Source: Polyodon spathula
Taxonomy: Eukaryota > Chordata > Actinopteri > Acipenseriformes > Polyodontidae
Length of the DNA: 64,000 nucleotides
Assembly (NCBI RefSeq): GCF_017654505.1
Contig: NC_054534.1
Coordinates: forward strand, 15,509,693-15,573,692
Direction of reading: 5' to 3'
Shown: piece after piece, positions 49,262-61,795 of the stretch
How positions within the stretch are numbered: position 1 is the stretch's first letter
Layout: each line of letters begins with the position of its first letter
Notes under the pieces: model-generated
What the model was told of the DNA's origin: nothing
What the model saw: the letters and a program-made list of their open reading frames with translations, nothing else
Databases searched by the model: none
Made by a program: the position numbers and the translations under genes

Positions 49262-50311
49262 TTTTCTTTAAATTTATTTACATACTTTGTTCCATTCATT
49301 TTCCCTTCTATCCTGACAAGTGCCCCAGTCCTTGCCAATGAGAAACTTCCCCATAACATGATGCTGCCACCACCATGCTTCACAGTAGGGATGATGTTCT
49401 TTGGGTGATGCGCTGTGCTGGGTTTGCACCAAACATAACGCTCTGCATTTAGGACAAAAAGTTCCATTTTAGTTTTGTCAGACCACAAAACTTTTTGCCA
49501 CATGGCTACAGAATCTCCTGAGCGTTTTGTATTGCTTACTTCAAACAAGATTGAAGGTGGGCTTTCTTGAGTAATGGCTTCCTTCTTGCCACCCTACCAT
49601 ATAGGTCTGATTTGTGGAGTGCTTGGGATATTGTTGTCATATGCACACTTTGACCAGTCTTGGCCATAAAAGCCTGTAGCTCTTGTAAAGTTGCCATTAG
49701 CCTCTTGGTAGCCTCTCTGATCAGTCTCCTTGCTCAGTCACCCAGTTTGGGGCATCTTGGTGGTGCCATACATCTTCCACTTCTTAATAATTATCTTGAC
49801 TGTGCTCCAAGGGATATTCAAGGCCTTTGATATGTTTTTATACCCATCCCCTAATCTGTGCTTTTCAACAACTTTGTCCCAGAGTTCTTTTGAAAGTGCC
49901 ATGGTGCTCATTGTTGAGTCTTTGCTTTGAAATGCACTACCCAGCAGAGGGAACCTACAGAACTGCTGAATTTATCCTGAAATCATGTGAATCACTACAG
50001 TTTAACAAGGCGGAGGCCGCTTAACTTGACGTGGAATTTTGAAGGTGATTGGTTATACCTGAGTTAATTGAGGATTGCTGTTACAAAGGGGGGTGGACAC
50101 TTATCCAACCAAGCTATTTCAGTTTTTATTTTTAATTAATCTTCTACAAATATATATTATTTTTAATAAATATTTTTTTCACTTGGAAGTTGTGGGGTAG
50201 GATGTGTAGATAAATTAAAAAAAAAACTATTTTAATGCATTTTAATTCCAGGCTATAAGGCAACAAAAGGTAACAATTTTGAAAGGGGGTGTAGACTTTC
50301 TGTAGGCACTG
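49262..50311 (-). mobile_element. Tc1-like transposon copy C, 3' truncated
   Basis: The right end is a Tc1 terminus on the minus strand: CAGTGCCTACAGAAAGTCTA starting at 50311 with TA at 50312-50313. The transposase gene follows and breaks off near 49262, so the 3' third and the other TIR are missing. This is a third Tc1 family in the window. Confidence 0.85.
49265..49911 (-). pseudogene. Tc1 transposase, N-terminal part, broken
   Basis: From the ATG near 49911 the minus strand reads MALSKELWDKVVEKH, then YKNISKALNIPWSTVK, the paired-like helix-turn-helix, and KKWKMYGTTKMPQTG. Stops and frame changes follow in the linker. The catalytic part begins [13 protein letters not shown], with the first Asp, and continues [17 protein letters not shown] and [15 protein letters not shown] (about 49340-49440). 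The reading frame ends soon after MNGTKYV, so the second Asp and the Glu are missing. Confidence 0.85.
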
Positions 50312-50401
50312 TATGTGTGTGTGTCTAATTTTTGTATCCGAATACATTTCAAAAAATATTTGTTCGACTATTCAGATTTTTATTCCAGAACTTGCAATCT
50401 T

Positions 50402-51774
50402 CAGGTGTGAAAAAGTTGTTGCCCCAATTAAAGGGATAACTCAACCCAATTAAAGGGATAATTAGTATCAGCTGTTTGAATTCTATGGTTAACAATCAGG
50501 CCTGATTTGGGTCAGCCCTGACCAATATAAATCTGACTAACTTTGGCACTTACTATCAGAGTGAAGTTCTCAGCACACAGGTTCTAGAGACACATCATGT
50601 CACGATCAAAAGAAATTCCTGAAGACCTCCGGTAAAAAATTGTTGATGCCTATCAGTCTGGAAAGGGTTACAAAGCCATTTCTAAAGCCATATTGTCCAA
50701 ATGGAGAAAGTTTAGGACAGCAGTGAATCTTCCTAGGAGTGGCTGTCCTGCCAAATTCTCTCCAAGAGCGAGGCGTAAAATCATCCAGGAAGTCACAAAG
50801 AACCATAGAACAACATCCAGGGATCTGCAGACCTCTCTCGCCTTGGCTATGGTCAGTGTTCATGACTCCACCATCAAAAATGGGATTCATGGCAGAGTAG
50901 CAAGGCAGAAACCATTGCTCACTAAGAAGAACATGAATGCTCGTCTGAAGTTTGCCAAAAAGCACCTGGATGATCCTCAAGAGTTCTGGAGCAATGTTCT
51001 ATGGACAGATGAGTCAAAAGTGGAACATTTTGGAAAACATGGGCCCCGTTATGTCTGGAGAAAACCAAACACTGCATTCCACCGTAAAAACCTCATACCA
51101 ACGGTCAAGCATGGTGGTGGTAGGGTCATGATTTGGGGATGCTTTGCTTCATCAGGACCTGGACGACATGACATCATTGAAGGAACTATGAATTCTGCTC
51201 TGTATCAGAGAATTCTGCAGGACATCTCCATCCGTCCGTCAGCTGAAGCTGAACCGCAACTAGGTCATGCAGCAAGACAGTGATCCGAAACACACAAGCA
51301 AGTCTACATCAGCATGGTTGAAGAGCAAGAAATTTAAAGTTTTGGAATGGCCTAGTCAAAGTCCAGACCTAAACCCCATTGAGATGTTGTGGCAGGACCT
51401 GAAATGAGCAGTTTATGCTAGAAAACCCACAAATGTCACTGAGTTGAAGCAGTTCTGCATGAAGGATTGAGCCAAAATTATTCCATGGCGCTGTGAGAGA
51501 CTGATCAATAACTACAGGAAGCGTTTGGTTGCAGTTATTGCTGCTAAAGGTGGCGTAACCAGTTATTGAGTCTAAGGGGGTGATTACTTTTTCACACGGG
51601 AGCATTGGGTGTTGTATAACTTTAATAAATAAATGAAATAAGTATCACAATTTTTATTTGTTCACTCAGGGTCCCTTTTATCTAATATTAGATTTTGGTT
51701 GAAGATCTGATTACATTCAGTGTCAAAAAAATGCAGAAAATCAGACAGGGGGCAAATACTTGTTCACAGCACTG
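50402..51774 (+). mobile_element. Tc1-like transposon copy D, both ends recognisable
   Basis: The left end is CAGGTGTGAAAAAGTTGTTG and the inverted right end CAGTGCTGTGAACAAGTATT, the same family as copy A. A 22-bp direct duplication, AATTAAAGGGATAACTCAAC with two more bases, lies just inside the left end. TA is intact only on the right. It starts 90 bp from the end of copy C, so Tc1 elements are clustered here. Confidence 0.85.
50597..51569 (+). pseudogene. Tc1 transposase, multiply disrupted
   Basis: MSRSKEIPEDLR is followed by a stop at 50636-50638, then KIVDAYQSGKGYKAISKA. Part of the first helix-turn-helix is deleted before LSKWRKF. The frame from 50693 has NLPRSGCPAKFSPRARRKI, TSRDLQTSLA, the catalytic NVLWTDESKVEHFG (first Asp), YVWRKPNTAFHRKN and KHGGGRVMIWGCFASSGPG. 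A frame change near 51235 leads to [14 protein letters not shown] (second Asp), [16 protein letters not shown] (Glu) and the end GGVTSY with stop at 51567-51569. Additional stops lie between. Catalytic residues are recognisable but the gene is dead. Confidence 0.88.
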
Positions 51775-52815
<1,041 letters not shown>

Positions 52816-53067
52816 CTGTTTCTGAGCAGAAATGATTGTGAGTACTGTGTCTATTCTTAAAGAGGCCATGCTGATGTGCTCTCAGTAGGTGAGATACCTG
52901 ATCAGCATTTTATTCCTGTTTTACACTAAAGACTACATTGCATTGCATATCTAAATGTCAGTGTGTTTTAAAATGCATGCTAGCTTTAAGTGCTGGAATC
53001 AATAAGAATGTAATCTGTAAATAAAATGTAATCAATGCAGTTTAATCTGGTTAAGTTTTAAAATGAG
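52816..53067. other. Intergenic spacer
   Basis: Nothing recognised. Confidence 0.5.
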
Positions 53068-53069
53068 TA

Positions 53070-53582
53070 CTGTATTCCTTTGAATTTAAGACACAATTTT
53101 TAAACCAATTTTTTATTCTCAAAAATGGCCAATACATGTATTCAAATTGCCAACAAAAGACATGGCAGGAACATAACTGACCGATCTCGAATCCTCCAAG
53201 ACAAACAGGCAGCCATTTTTCAAAGAAGCGCCATTAGCTTCCTGAGGAATTCGAAGAGAAGCTTTTACAGTTTAATCAACAAACAGTACCAGCTTGGACA
53301 GATCGGAAATGCTGATCAGATCCCTGTCTTTTTTAAATGTAATACTGATATCACAGTTCACAAAAACAGGAGAAAAGCAGATGTGAGTAATCACAACTGA
53401 TAATGAGAAGCAGAGCATATCTGTAATGCTCTGTGTGACAGCAGACATTCGCAAACTGCCTCAATACTCGTCTTTTTCTTATATGAGTAGTTGAGGTTGT
53501 ATCTTTGTAAATGCATATTTATTTGATGCTCTGTTTTATCCTCAAATTGAGGGTGGGAAATCTTAAATTCGAAAGACTACAG
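53070..53582 (+). mobile_element. pogo-like element, 513 bp, TIRs and TA duplication
   Basis: The left end CTGTATTCCTTTGAATTTAA and inverted right end CTGTAGTCTTTCGAATTTAA differ at three positions, and both continue GA. TA flanks both sides (53068-53069, 53583-53584). A piece of pogo transposase lies inside, so this is an internally deleted relative of an autonomous element and not an unrelated MITE. Confidence 0.8.
53125..53475 (+). pseudogene. pogo/Tigger-type transposase fragment
   Basis: The frame runs from ATG 53125. RNSKRSFYSLINKQYQLGQI leads to GNADQIPVFF, which matches the GNADETPVxF motif around the first catalytic Asp (about 53314) of pogo-like DDE transposases, with Gln in place of Glu. 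NTDITVHKNRRK follows. A frame change near 53390 gives TTDNEKQSISVMLCVTADIR and KLPQYSSF, corresponding to the next block (NEKxRxTVMLCxxADGxKLPP). The N-terminal HTH/CENP-B region is unrecognisable or deleted; second Asp and last acidic residue are missing. About 115 residues remain of an expected 400 to 500. Confidence 0.75.
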
Positions 53583-53584
53583 TA

Positions 53585-53969
53585 ATTAGTGTTTCAATTA
53601 TACTTTATTGATTATAGTGTATAATGTGAATGTTAATGTAGTACTAGTATGTGATTAATTAATAGAAGTATAACACTTACACTCCCTTACATCTATTGAT
53701 CTCTATCTATCTGATTATCAATTTTAAAACAATTATTTGTAACTTCTATCCAAATATGATGCACTGCTCCACAAGAGTGACACTGGGCCTACGAAGGTAC
53801 AGTTGGGAATTAATTTAGCAGGGATCCTTCTCCAATGACTAATAGTGTGCAGGTGTACTTTCTTGCTGACTGGTGTATTCCTATGCTAGTCCCAGTTGGA
53901 GAATATCTATACAAATGGCATAGTAACTCTTTCAAACCTTTCAGACACTATTGTATATATAGATTAAAT
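53585..53969. other. Intergenic sequence, nothing recognised
   Basis: Spacer between two DNA transposon derivatives. Confidence 0.5.
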
Positions 53970-54954
53970 CAGTGGTTTTCAACTCTTTTTTTTCTTAAAT
54001 GTTCACCTTCTGTCTGGTTTCAGCTGAAGTAGCCCTTTACAATTTATGCTCTACTGAGCCAATATTCCTGTTTATATATATGACCTAATATATTTCATAA
54101 CAGTTTTGGACTGAAACTACAGGTTTAGGACAGAATACCAAACAGTACTTTTTTTGAATCACAAGTCTTTAGATGCACAAAATCAAAAGACAGTATTTGG
54201 GAATCTCTTCGGAAACATTCTCTTTCTATTCGGCAAAGTTATTATAAATAATCCAAAATAGTCTGCACTGTAAATGTTTATCACATTACCATTTATTTCC
54301 CATCTTAGCATAAGTATATGTGTCATTTAAAATGTTTACAATATCAAAAACATTAACCCCAAGAAAAAAACTATAATAATTAACAGTGATAAACGTTTTA
54401 TTAAAGCCAGCATTAAAAAAAAAAACATATTTGCTCTGTTTAACTTTCTGTCACTTTGCACATTTTGTAGATTTTTGTTTTCTTCCTTCTTCAATTGCAA
54501 GTAAGACATGTATACATTTTTGACTTGAGAAACGATACACAGGACAATCTGTATGTAGTGTTCTATCAAACACAGAAAACAAATTCACCCAGATGTTGTT
54601 ACTGTTATTAAAATGCAGCCATGTCTAATCAATAAAACAAAAAAAACATCAAAGTATGAGTATTGTGATTATTATTTATGTTTACCAGAGCATTTATACC
54701 TCTAAAAAATGTAGAACGATTGTGCTTCACTGATTAGTATTCAATTATCAGAGTGGAAACCTGCTCAATCAAAATCATACATGTGTACAGGTGGATGATA
54801 ATTTGAAACGATACTCAGAAGGTAACCTTTGAGCTGCTAAACAAAAATATAATATTTATGTGAGTGGTTCAGCGATAATATATAATATATTTTTTTAATT
54901 TTTTTTTTTTGCATTTCTGAGTGACTTAGGTGTACCCCTCGTTGAAAACCCCTG
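53970..54954. mobile_element. Non-autonomous hAT-like element, 985 bp
   Basis: The left end CAGTGGTTTTCAAC and inverted right end CAGGGGTTTTCAAC differ at one of 14 bases. On the right the sequence continues inward as GAGGGGTACACC, common next to hAT ends. The flanking octamers GATTAAAT and GACAAGAT agree at 5 of 8 bases, compatible with an aged 8-bp duplication. No transposase inside. Confidence 0.65.
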
Positions 54955-54962
54955 GACAAGAT

Positions 54963-55419
54963 TATGTAAACACTTTGATGGTGACTTTGACCTTTGGTCT
55001 AATATTACCGCTATAGTGTGGCTCTGGACGATTCCAGGTAAAAGTTCATTTATTAACCAGGAAGAAAACGCTTCTTTACATGGGCGCCCAATAGAGTGGT
55101 ATTTATATATAAAACAAAGCACAAAACAAAATGTGATTCACTGATTTTTAACAATAAAATATTAAAAACTAAATTACCTACTTTTAAAAGTAGTCTGCGT
55201 CTGCAACAAATATATACTTTTACGTGATTACACAAACATCTTCCTCTAATACAGATTATTCTTTCTGTGACAGGAAACAGATTGGATATTCCTATATTTC
55301 AGTGGTGATTTTTAGATCAAAGATTATATATGTATGCAGAAAATGTTACATACATGTATACTAGACTTGCATGTGGAATATGTCTGTTTTTCTCACTTGA
55401 AAGGGATGGTGCTTAATTT

Positions 55420-55453
<34 letters not shown>

Positions 55454-58400
55454 AAAAATCCATTCTGTATTGATGGCATATTTCAAACCAAACAAAAATG
55501 AAGCAATCTCCAACTCCAAAACAGCCCTGGAAATCTGTTCATTTTACAGCTCATTTCATTTTATGAATCCCAATGTGTCAATTCCCTGGCTTCTCACAAG
55601 GCTTTGAGATTGCAGTATGTTCCATTAGGTAATTAAAATGCAGCAGGGTGGGTGATCTAAAAGGATGATTCTTTTCAAAACAAATCTGTCTAATCTATGA
55701 AACGATGCATTAATGTCCCTTTTAAGGCACTTGTCTTTATTGTTTATGTATTTTCATTGCTTTCATTTTACAGTTTATATCAGTGTATTTTTTACTCACA
55801 CCAGATTCTGGATTTTTCATTAATTGTGGAAATATTTAATAAACATTTGGTTCATGTAGTTTCCTTTTTGTCTTCCTCCCTTCTTACATGTTTGTCTCTC
55901 GAGAACAAAGGCAAAGTACTGCATCTTTAAATTAGAAACTTTGGAAACTCTTGGAATGAAATGAATCATCCACATAATTCATGAAAAATAACATGTTTAC
56001 TACACTGTATTTATTTTCTTTCTACGCAGCTGAAGAAGGGTTTTTTTTTTGTTTGTTTTGTGTTTCCCCTGGAATAAATTTTAATAATTTAAACCTTTTT
56101 TTGTACATCAAAAAAACACACTTCATTTGTTTTCATTTTTGTACACTGCAGTTATACCTTTATTCAAACATATTGATACACATAATCTTGAAGGCATTCA
56201 TGCACAGCAAAACTTTTTTAAAAAGAGGTGCCAACCATAAGGCACTTTATATATTAATGTCTCTGCAGAGATAAAAAAAAAAAAAAAGGTTAACAGCAAT
56301 GATACATAAGCCATGTGTATTTTGCTCGATGACACTCGTAGAGACAAGGTTGGTTGCACACTCAAAAAGCTTGTATTCTTTGAGACTTGACCACTAATAA
56401 TTATGCATCTGATTCCTCTTGCATTTTGTTTAAAAACACGTTGTTATATATTAAAACAAAACATGAAACAAACAACAAAATGTGTTTCTACACATAGTGT
56501 GCCTTCATCAGGTGCTTCATTTCTGTTACAAATCATATGGTGCTTTTAGCTGTCAAATGCATGATGTCTGAGTAAAGGCTTTGAAATTAATGCTCGTCCA
56601 TTCGCCTGAGGTCAATTAAAACTGATGAGGACTAGTTGATGTCTGTGACTCTGAGCGAGTACTTAAAAAAATACAAATAAATGTGTACAAATACTCTCAC
56701 ATTCTCAGGTTTTCATGTTTCTTTATGACAACTCCCCTTCCCTCACTCCCCTTGCTTTCAACATTGAACACCAGACCCTCCACTCTAAGTGTGAGTCACT
56801 ACTTGATTAAGGCATCTCAAAGCAGCATATCCAGCTACCAACTAAATATAATGAGTCACTTCAGTTTTTAAGAAACTATACAGTAATATTACAAATAAGA
56901 CTAGGCTATTATGGCCTCTATTCATCAGTGTCAGCCCCTATATTCCTTATTAAGGATGGTTTTCCAACAGTTGTCCAACTGTTTTTGTTTAATCAGAACC
57001 ATCTTTCATGTTTCCAACTGCCATGTGACATCAATTCATTTGAAAAAGTGACTGTTTTTCAATGTCCGAAAAATGGCTCCTACTTTTGCTCTATTTGCAT
57101 ACTGTACATTGACTACAACAATCAGAAACTGCAAGTGATCCAATGCATGTTTAAGGGACCATCTTCTAAAACTGGGACACAGTGTTTTGTGGGTAATTTA
57201 TACTTGTAAGCATTTTTTTTATAGAACCTACTATATTGATTTTAGTTCAGTAACTATAACTCATCCTGTTTGAACGAGTGTAAACAATCAATTAACATCA
57301 GAGCAGAACTCCAAACTATGTGCAGTTTAGCTGTAAAAATGAACGATTGTCTTCAAAGCTTAGTCTCTAAGTCCACAATGCTCCCTGATTCTGTTTTTTT
57401 ACCAGAGGTTTCAAATAAGCATGTAGGATAATACTTTAACATGGAGTTTATTGTTCCAAATCATTGTGTTTAGGTAATTTATTCCTCCATTAAATATTTC
57501 ATTGCCTCAGAATATATTTACTAACTTTTTATGATGCAATCTTCTGGCATGTAAATTCTTGGACTCTAGGGACCTAATTAGGTACCTAAAATGTTCATCA
57601 ATAGCTTGTTAATGTCAACTCTGTATATTTCTCACTCTTCTGCCAGAATACAAAATGACTCATATCAAATGTAATTAAGAAAAAAACAACTTATGCTTTT
57701 ACTTTGTTATGTATATTTTATTTACTGAATTCAACCTGCCTGAAAGCTAAGCACTTTTTTCATTACATAAAAAAACCTGAGAATCACCAGTTTTCAATGC
57801 ACCGTGTCACCCTTTGTTTGTATTATTCCATGGTTGTAATGGTTGTAATGTCTTTCAATACATATACGACCGCTAACTTACTGTGTTGAAGTGAGAATGG
57901 CCACATTAGGATTCAGGCAATGTAAAACTCTTGATGCATTTTGAATCAGAGAATTGTGAGAAGTAACAGATTTTACAGCTCATTACAGCCTGCATATCTA
58001 CCACAGTTCATGTTTTTTTTTCTGTCCACCCCATCATATGACTATAGCATACTGTAGTAATTAATCTCAGATACAATAAGTTTTTCAATTTTTTTCTAAT
58101 ATTAAGTAATCATGGTGTACTCTGATTGAGGTTTGATATTTATGTAGCTATAATAATAATGTTAATCATAAAAGTATTAATAACAATAGTCGTTGTACAC
58201 AAGAAAAACTTGAATATGCATTGGGAGAAGCATACAGAAGTTTTATATTTAAAATAACTTTTTCGGTTCATCACTGATTAAAACCATATGCGTATTACGT
58301 AGTGCACTAAATTAACAATTGATCAGTTGCAATACCTTTGAACACTGCCTGACTTCTGAAAGCTGTTTTCTTTATGTAGAAAGAGAGTGGTGTGTGATTG

Positions 58401-58492
58401 ACATTATTTAAAATACATGGCCAAAACCCATGTTTATGGGTCTAAAAAAATAAAAAAATAAAAAATCTTCTAAATAGGTTCTCGGGGGGGGT
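54963..58492. other. Intergenic sequence, no gene recognised
   Basis: About 3.5 kb of AT-rich DNA with homopolymer A runs (55423-55451, 56273-56287). No repeat family, RNA gene or exon was recognised; ORFs are short and without motifs. Confidence 0.6.
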
Positions 58493-59215
58493 GAACAGGA
58501 AGTTATTTGAAGATATCTTCAAATGATTTACAGATATCTTTAAATGAACAGGAAGTTATTTGAAGATATCTTCAAATGATTTACAGATATCTTTAAAACC
58601 CTAATTTTAAGATATCTCTAAATTACAGTTTGACCCACCATGCTAGCAAAATCTGCATTTTAGTTAAATATATCTCTAAATCATTTGAAGATATCTTAAA
58701 ATAACTTCCTGTTCATTTGGAGATATCTCTAAATCATTTGAAGATATCTTCAAATGAACAGGAAGCCATTTTAAGATATCTCAAAATAACTTCCTGTGAA
58801 AATGCTCAATGGACTTCTTGTCTATTTAGAGATATCTCCAAATGAACAGGACGTTATTTGAAGATATCTTCAAATGATTTAGAGATATCTTTTAATAATT
58901 TAGAGAATACTTTAAATGAACAGGATGTTATTTAGAAATATCTGAAAAGTATTTAAAGATCTCTCAAAAACATTGAGAGATATCTTAAAATGATTTAAAG
59001 ATATCTAAAAATGCATTTTAGATATCTCATTTAAAACTCAATTTAAAGATATATGTAAATCATTTTGAGATGTCGTTAAATGTATTTTAGATTTAAAAAA
59101 ACTTTAAATGATTTAGAGATATCTTTAAATATTTGAAGATATCTTTAAATATTTTGAGATATCTGGAAATGATTTAGAGATATCTATAAATGAATCTGAG
59201 ATCTCTCTAAATTAT
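58493..59215. repeat. Array of AGATATCT palindromes
   Basis: By eye I count 19 exact AGATATCT octamers in about 690 bp (58510 to 59188), several within longer palindromes such as ATTTGAAGATATCTTCAAAT. A 53-bp unit starting GAACAGGAAGTTATTTG is repeated exactly in tandem at 58493 and 58546. Inverted versions (AATAACTTCCTGTTC) occur at about 58700 and 58786. Spacing elsewhere is irregular (roughly 20 to 60 bp), with ATGATTTA or AAATCATTT linkers. It is neither a simple satellite nor a normal TIR element. Function unknown. Confidence 0.85.
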
Positions 59216-61320
59216 AGTTTGGATTGCCATAGGGACCTGCATGTTCCTACTCATGCGTTGAAGATTACAGTATGTTGCCGACTGCCTGACGGTGTCGATG
59301 GCACAAATAATGGAGGTAAAACAAAAAGCTTTAGATAAGCATTAGCATAAGAAAAAACACATTGCAGCCTCTCAGCACTTCCTATAAAATACTTCTGGAG
59401 GATTAAATACTTGGATTCTATACCATATACCCACATGATGTATTATATATAAATACATGTCTTATGATCAAATCTATCTAATAATGTATCAACATATTGC
59501 ACTGTATTCTGAAAAAAAGTGATGAACTTAATAATAAATCATAACATTTTCAAAGTTATTTTTAATTTAAAAAAAGAAAAAAAATTGAAAAACTGGGTAA
59601 TTATGAGAATATTATGAAAAACATTTCCGTTTCAGCTTTTTAGAAAATGTTGATTTTTGACAAAGTTTTTAAACTTTACATAGAACTGTTAAAATGAGTC
59701 ACTTTTGTTGTTCATTTTTAAAAACGATTGTTGTACTAGTAACTTCTCTTTTCTGAAACCCCTTATCTAGTGTTTAATACGATTATTACATCTGTAAATC
59801 AGTCTATGATCTGAACTTTTTATTTGTATTTACCAAGAAAACAGAAGTGGCAGTAGGCTACAGAAATCTGAATACTGTTCCTTTTAAAATCATACTCTTA
59901 CTAAGGGATGTGTAATAAAAATAAAGTCAAAACAAATGTGAGTAAGTTGGCTTCAGTTACACAAAAGTGTAGGTGTGCAGTCAGTTCAGGTTGGATTACT
60001 TCATTTACTTCAATATTTCATTCCTTGTGGAAAGTTTATGCTCATACAACTGTACAGTACATTCCTAAATGGATCACGTATGAGAGTTTATTTATAATTA
60101 AGGCTTCTGTTATTTCATTTTTTATTCATTCCATTTTTCTGTATTTATTTTTAGCTATTTTTGAGTATTATGCATTTTTTATTTTTTTTCCCGGGGCTTT
60201 TGCTTTTTATATACTATATGAATTGATTGTTTTCGGTCACTTTCCAAAATGCTCTGATGTTTTTTTCAGTCATAATATGTATAGTAGTAACTCGACAGTA
60301 CTTGCACACTTAAGTTGTACCTTCTTTCCTTTGCTGTCTTCCACAATGGAATCCTTATGGTCACGGGCACATTCTTCTGGGGCTTTTGTGTGTAGGAATT
60401 TTTTTACATTTCGCCACAATTTGCAATTCTGTTTTAAATCCTCCATATCTTAACTGTAATACAGCTTTAAATCCTGCAAACAAGCCTCCATTCCTAATTG
60501 TAATTTAGTATTAAATCTTGCAAGTGGAGTCTCCAATAGAAATGTAGGAATGTGCTGCCCTCAGTAGTTTTGTTGGGTTTAAAGTATTCCGAACTAATCA
60601 ATGATGGATATAAGTTTAGAAGGAGTGACATTGCCCAGCTGCACTGGGAAATGTAGTTTTTAGTCTTTTTTTTTTTTTTTAATGGGAAAGGGGTGGTCAA
60701 CGTGAATGAGTAAACATTGTCTGTGTTTTTCCAGTGTGTATTGGCTATACACTGATTTCATTTTTTTTTTTTTTTTTTTTTTGTATCGTGGGTGTTTTAT
60801 CGGTTAAAACCGAAAATCAGATGCCATCTTTATAATAAGGACTACATATACAAAGTGGAATACCATTTGAGTGAATATCTTTGCTGCAGAGGATATTGAT
60901 AATGCCAGATTAAAACCCCTAAACCTGTTCTACCCTGATCTCTATTTATTATTTTTAGGGGGTCAGCACATCACTGCTGGGGCTAATACTAGCAGGATTA
61001 ATATTGGGCCAGGGTTCGAGTACAATAGGACCCACTATGCTGACCTTTTGTAACACAAAGTAATAACACACATGAAATATTCATGTTTCATATTCGCCAA
61101 CATTCTGAGAACAAGTCCATATCGCTCCCCAAGTGAGCTCATAATATCCCGTTATTTTATAGTAAACTGTAATTTGCCTGGCAAATGGTGACCTATTTCA
61201 AGTGTAAACCAGAGATGTAAAAGTAATTGTTTTGAGTGTCTCACAAAATGAAACTTTTTTATTACTACTGTATATAAGCAAGCTGCCGGAGGTATGTACA
61301 GTACACGACATGGAAAACGA
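59216..61320. other. Intergenic sequence, no gene recognised
   Basis: About 2.1 kb. The plus-strand ORF 59908-60453 (181 codons) is the longest uninterrupted one outside known elements. It is rich in Phe, Ile, Tyr and Ser, as random AT-rich DNA gives, and has no motif that I recognise. I do not call it a gene. Confidence 0.55.
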
Positions 61321-61323
61321 CAG

Positions 61324-61642
61324 GTTGCGGATGCAACCCCGGTTCCTTGAAAGAGAAAATAACCATCAACGTATGGGACATTGCCGTCAGGCAGTAGGGA
61401 TTGGCTGAACTTTATAGCAAAGCTGCCGATAGGCCTCTGCGCGAGCTGCTATGTAAGCCCATCCCCCTGAGAGCTTACTATACGCAATGAGCAGAGTCTC
61501 TCTTCCTCTTTTGCTCTTCGGGCCGAGAAGGCTTCCGGAGCGACCTCGCGGGTTGATGGTTATTTTCTCTTTCAGGGAACCGGGGTTGCATCCGCAAGCT
61601 ATCATTCCCTTTCAATTCGAAATTAACCATCAACGTATGGGA
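61324..61642 (-). repeat. DIRS1-type terminal inverted repeat structure
   Basis: The arm 61324-61370 (GTTGCGGATGCAACCCCGG to ACCATCAAC) is the inverted complement of 61552-61599, about 47 bases with two mismatches. AACCATCAACGTATGGGA at 61361-61378 recurs directly at 61625-61642. Inverted ends plus a region complementary to them next to one end is the DIRS1 arrangement. DIRS elements replicate through a circular intermediate and integrate by tyrosine recombinase without target duplication. Confidence 0.7.
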
Positions 61643-61795
61643 ACAGTGTACCCAAGCCGTCGCGAGGGAGGATTCTCAGCAGTAGGACAGACTTACGTCA
61701 TAACGCAACTGCGTAGGCAATACATCTAGGCATATGAGGAGTTGTGCCTCAGAGTCTACACTCGCAAAGACACCTGTCATGAATGAAATAATAAA

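Noticed and set aside
53125..53400. Possible host gene from the POGK/jerky group
   Set aside because: It lies between TIRs with TA duplication and has a frame change, so it is a transposon fragment.
58493..59215. CRISPR-like array
   Set aside because: Spacing is irregular, units are palindromes without unique spacers of constant length, and the DNA is from a vertebrate.
59908..60453. 181-codon plus-strand ORF, the longest outside known elements
   Set aside because: Composition (Phe, Ile, Tyr, Ser, Leu) is what AT-rich random sequence gives; no domain, signal or splice context recognised. A weak CKYC on the antisense strand was too isolated to call a BED finger.
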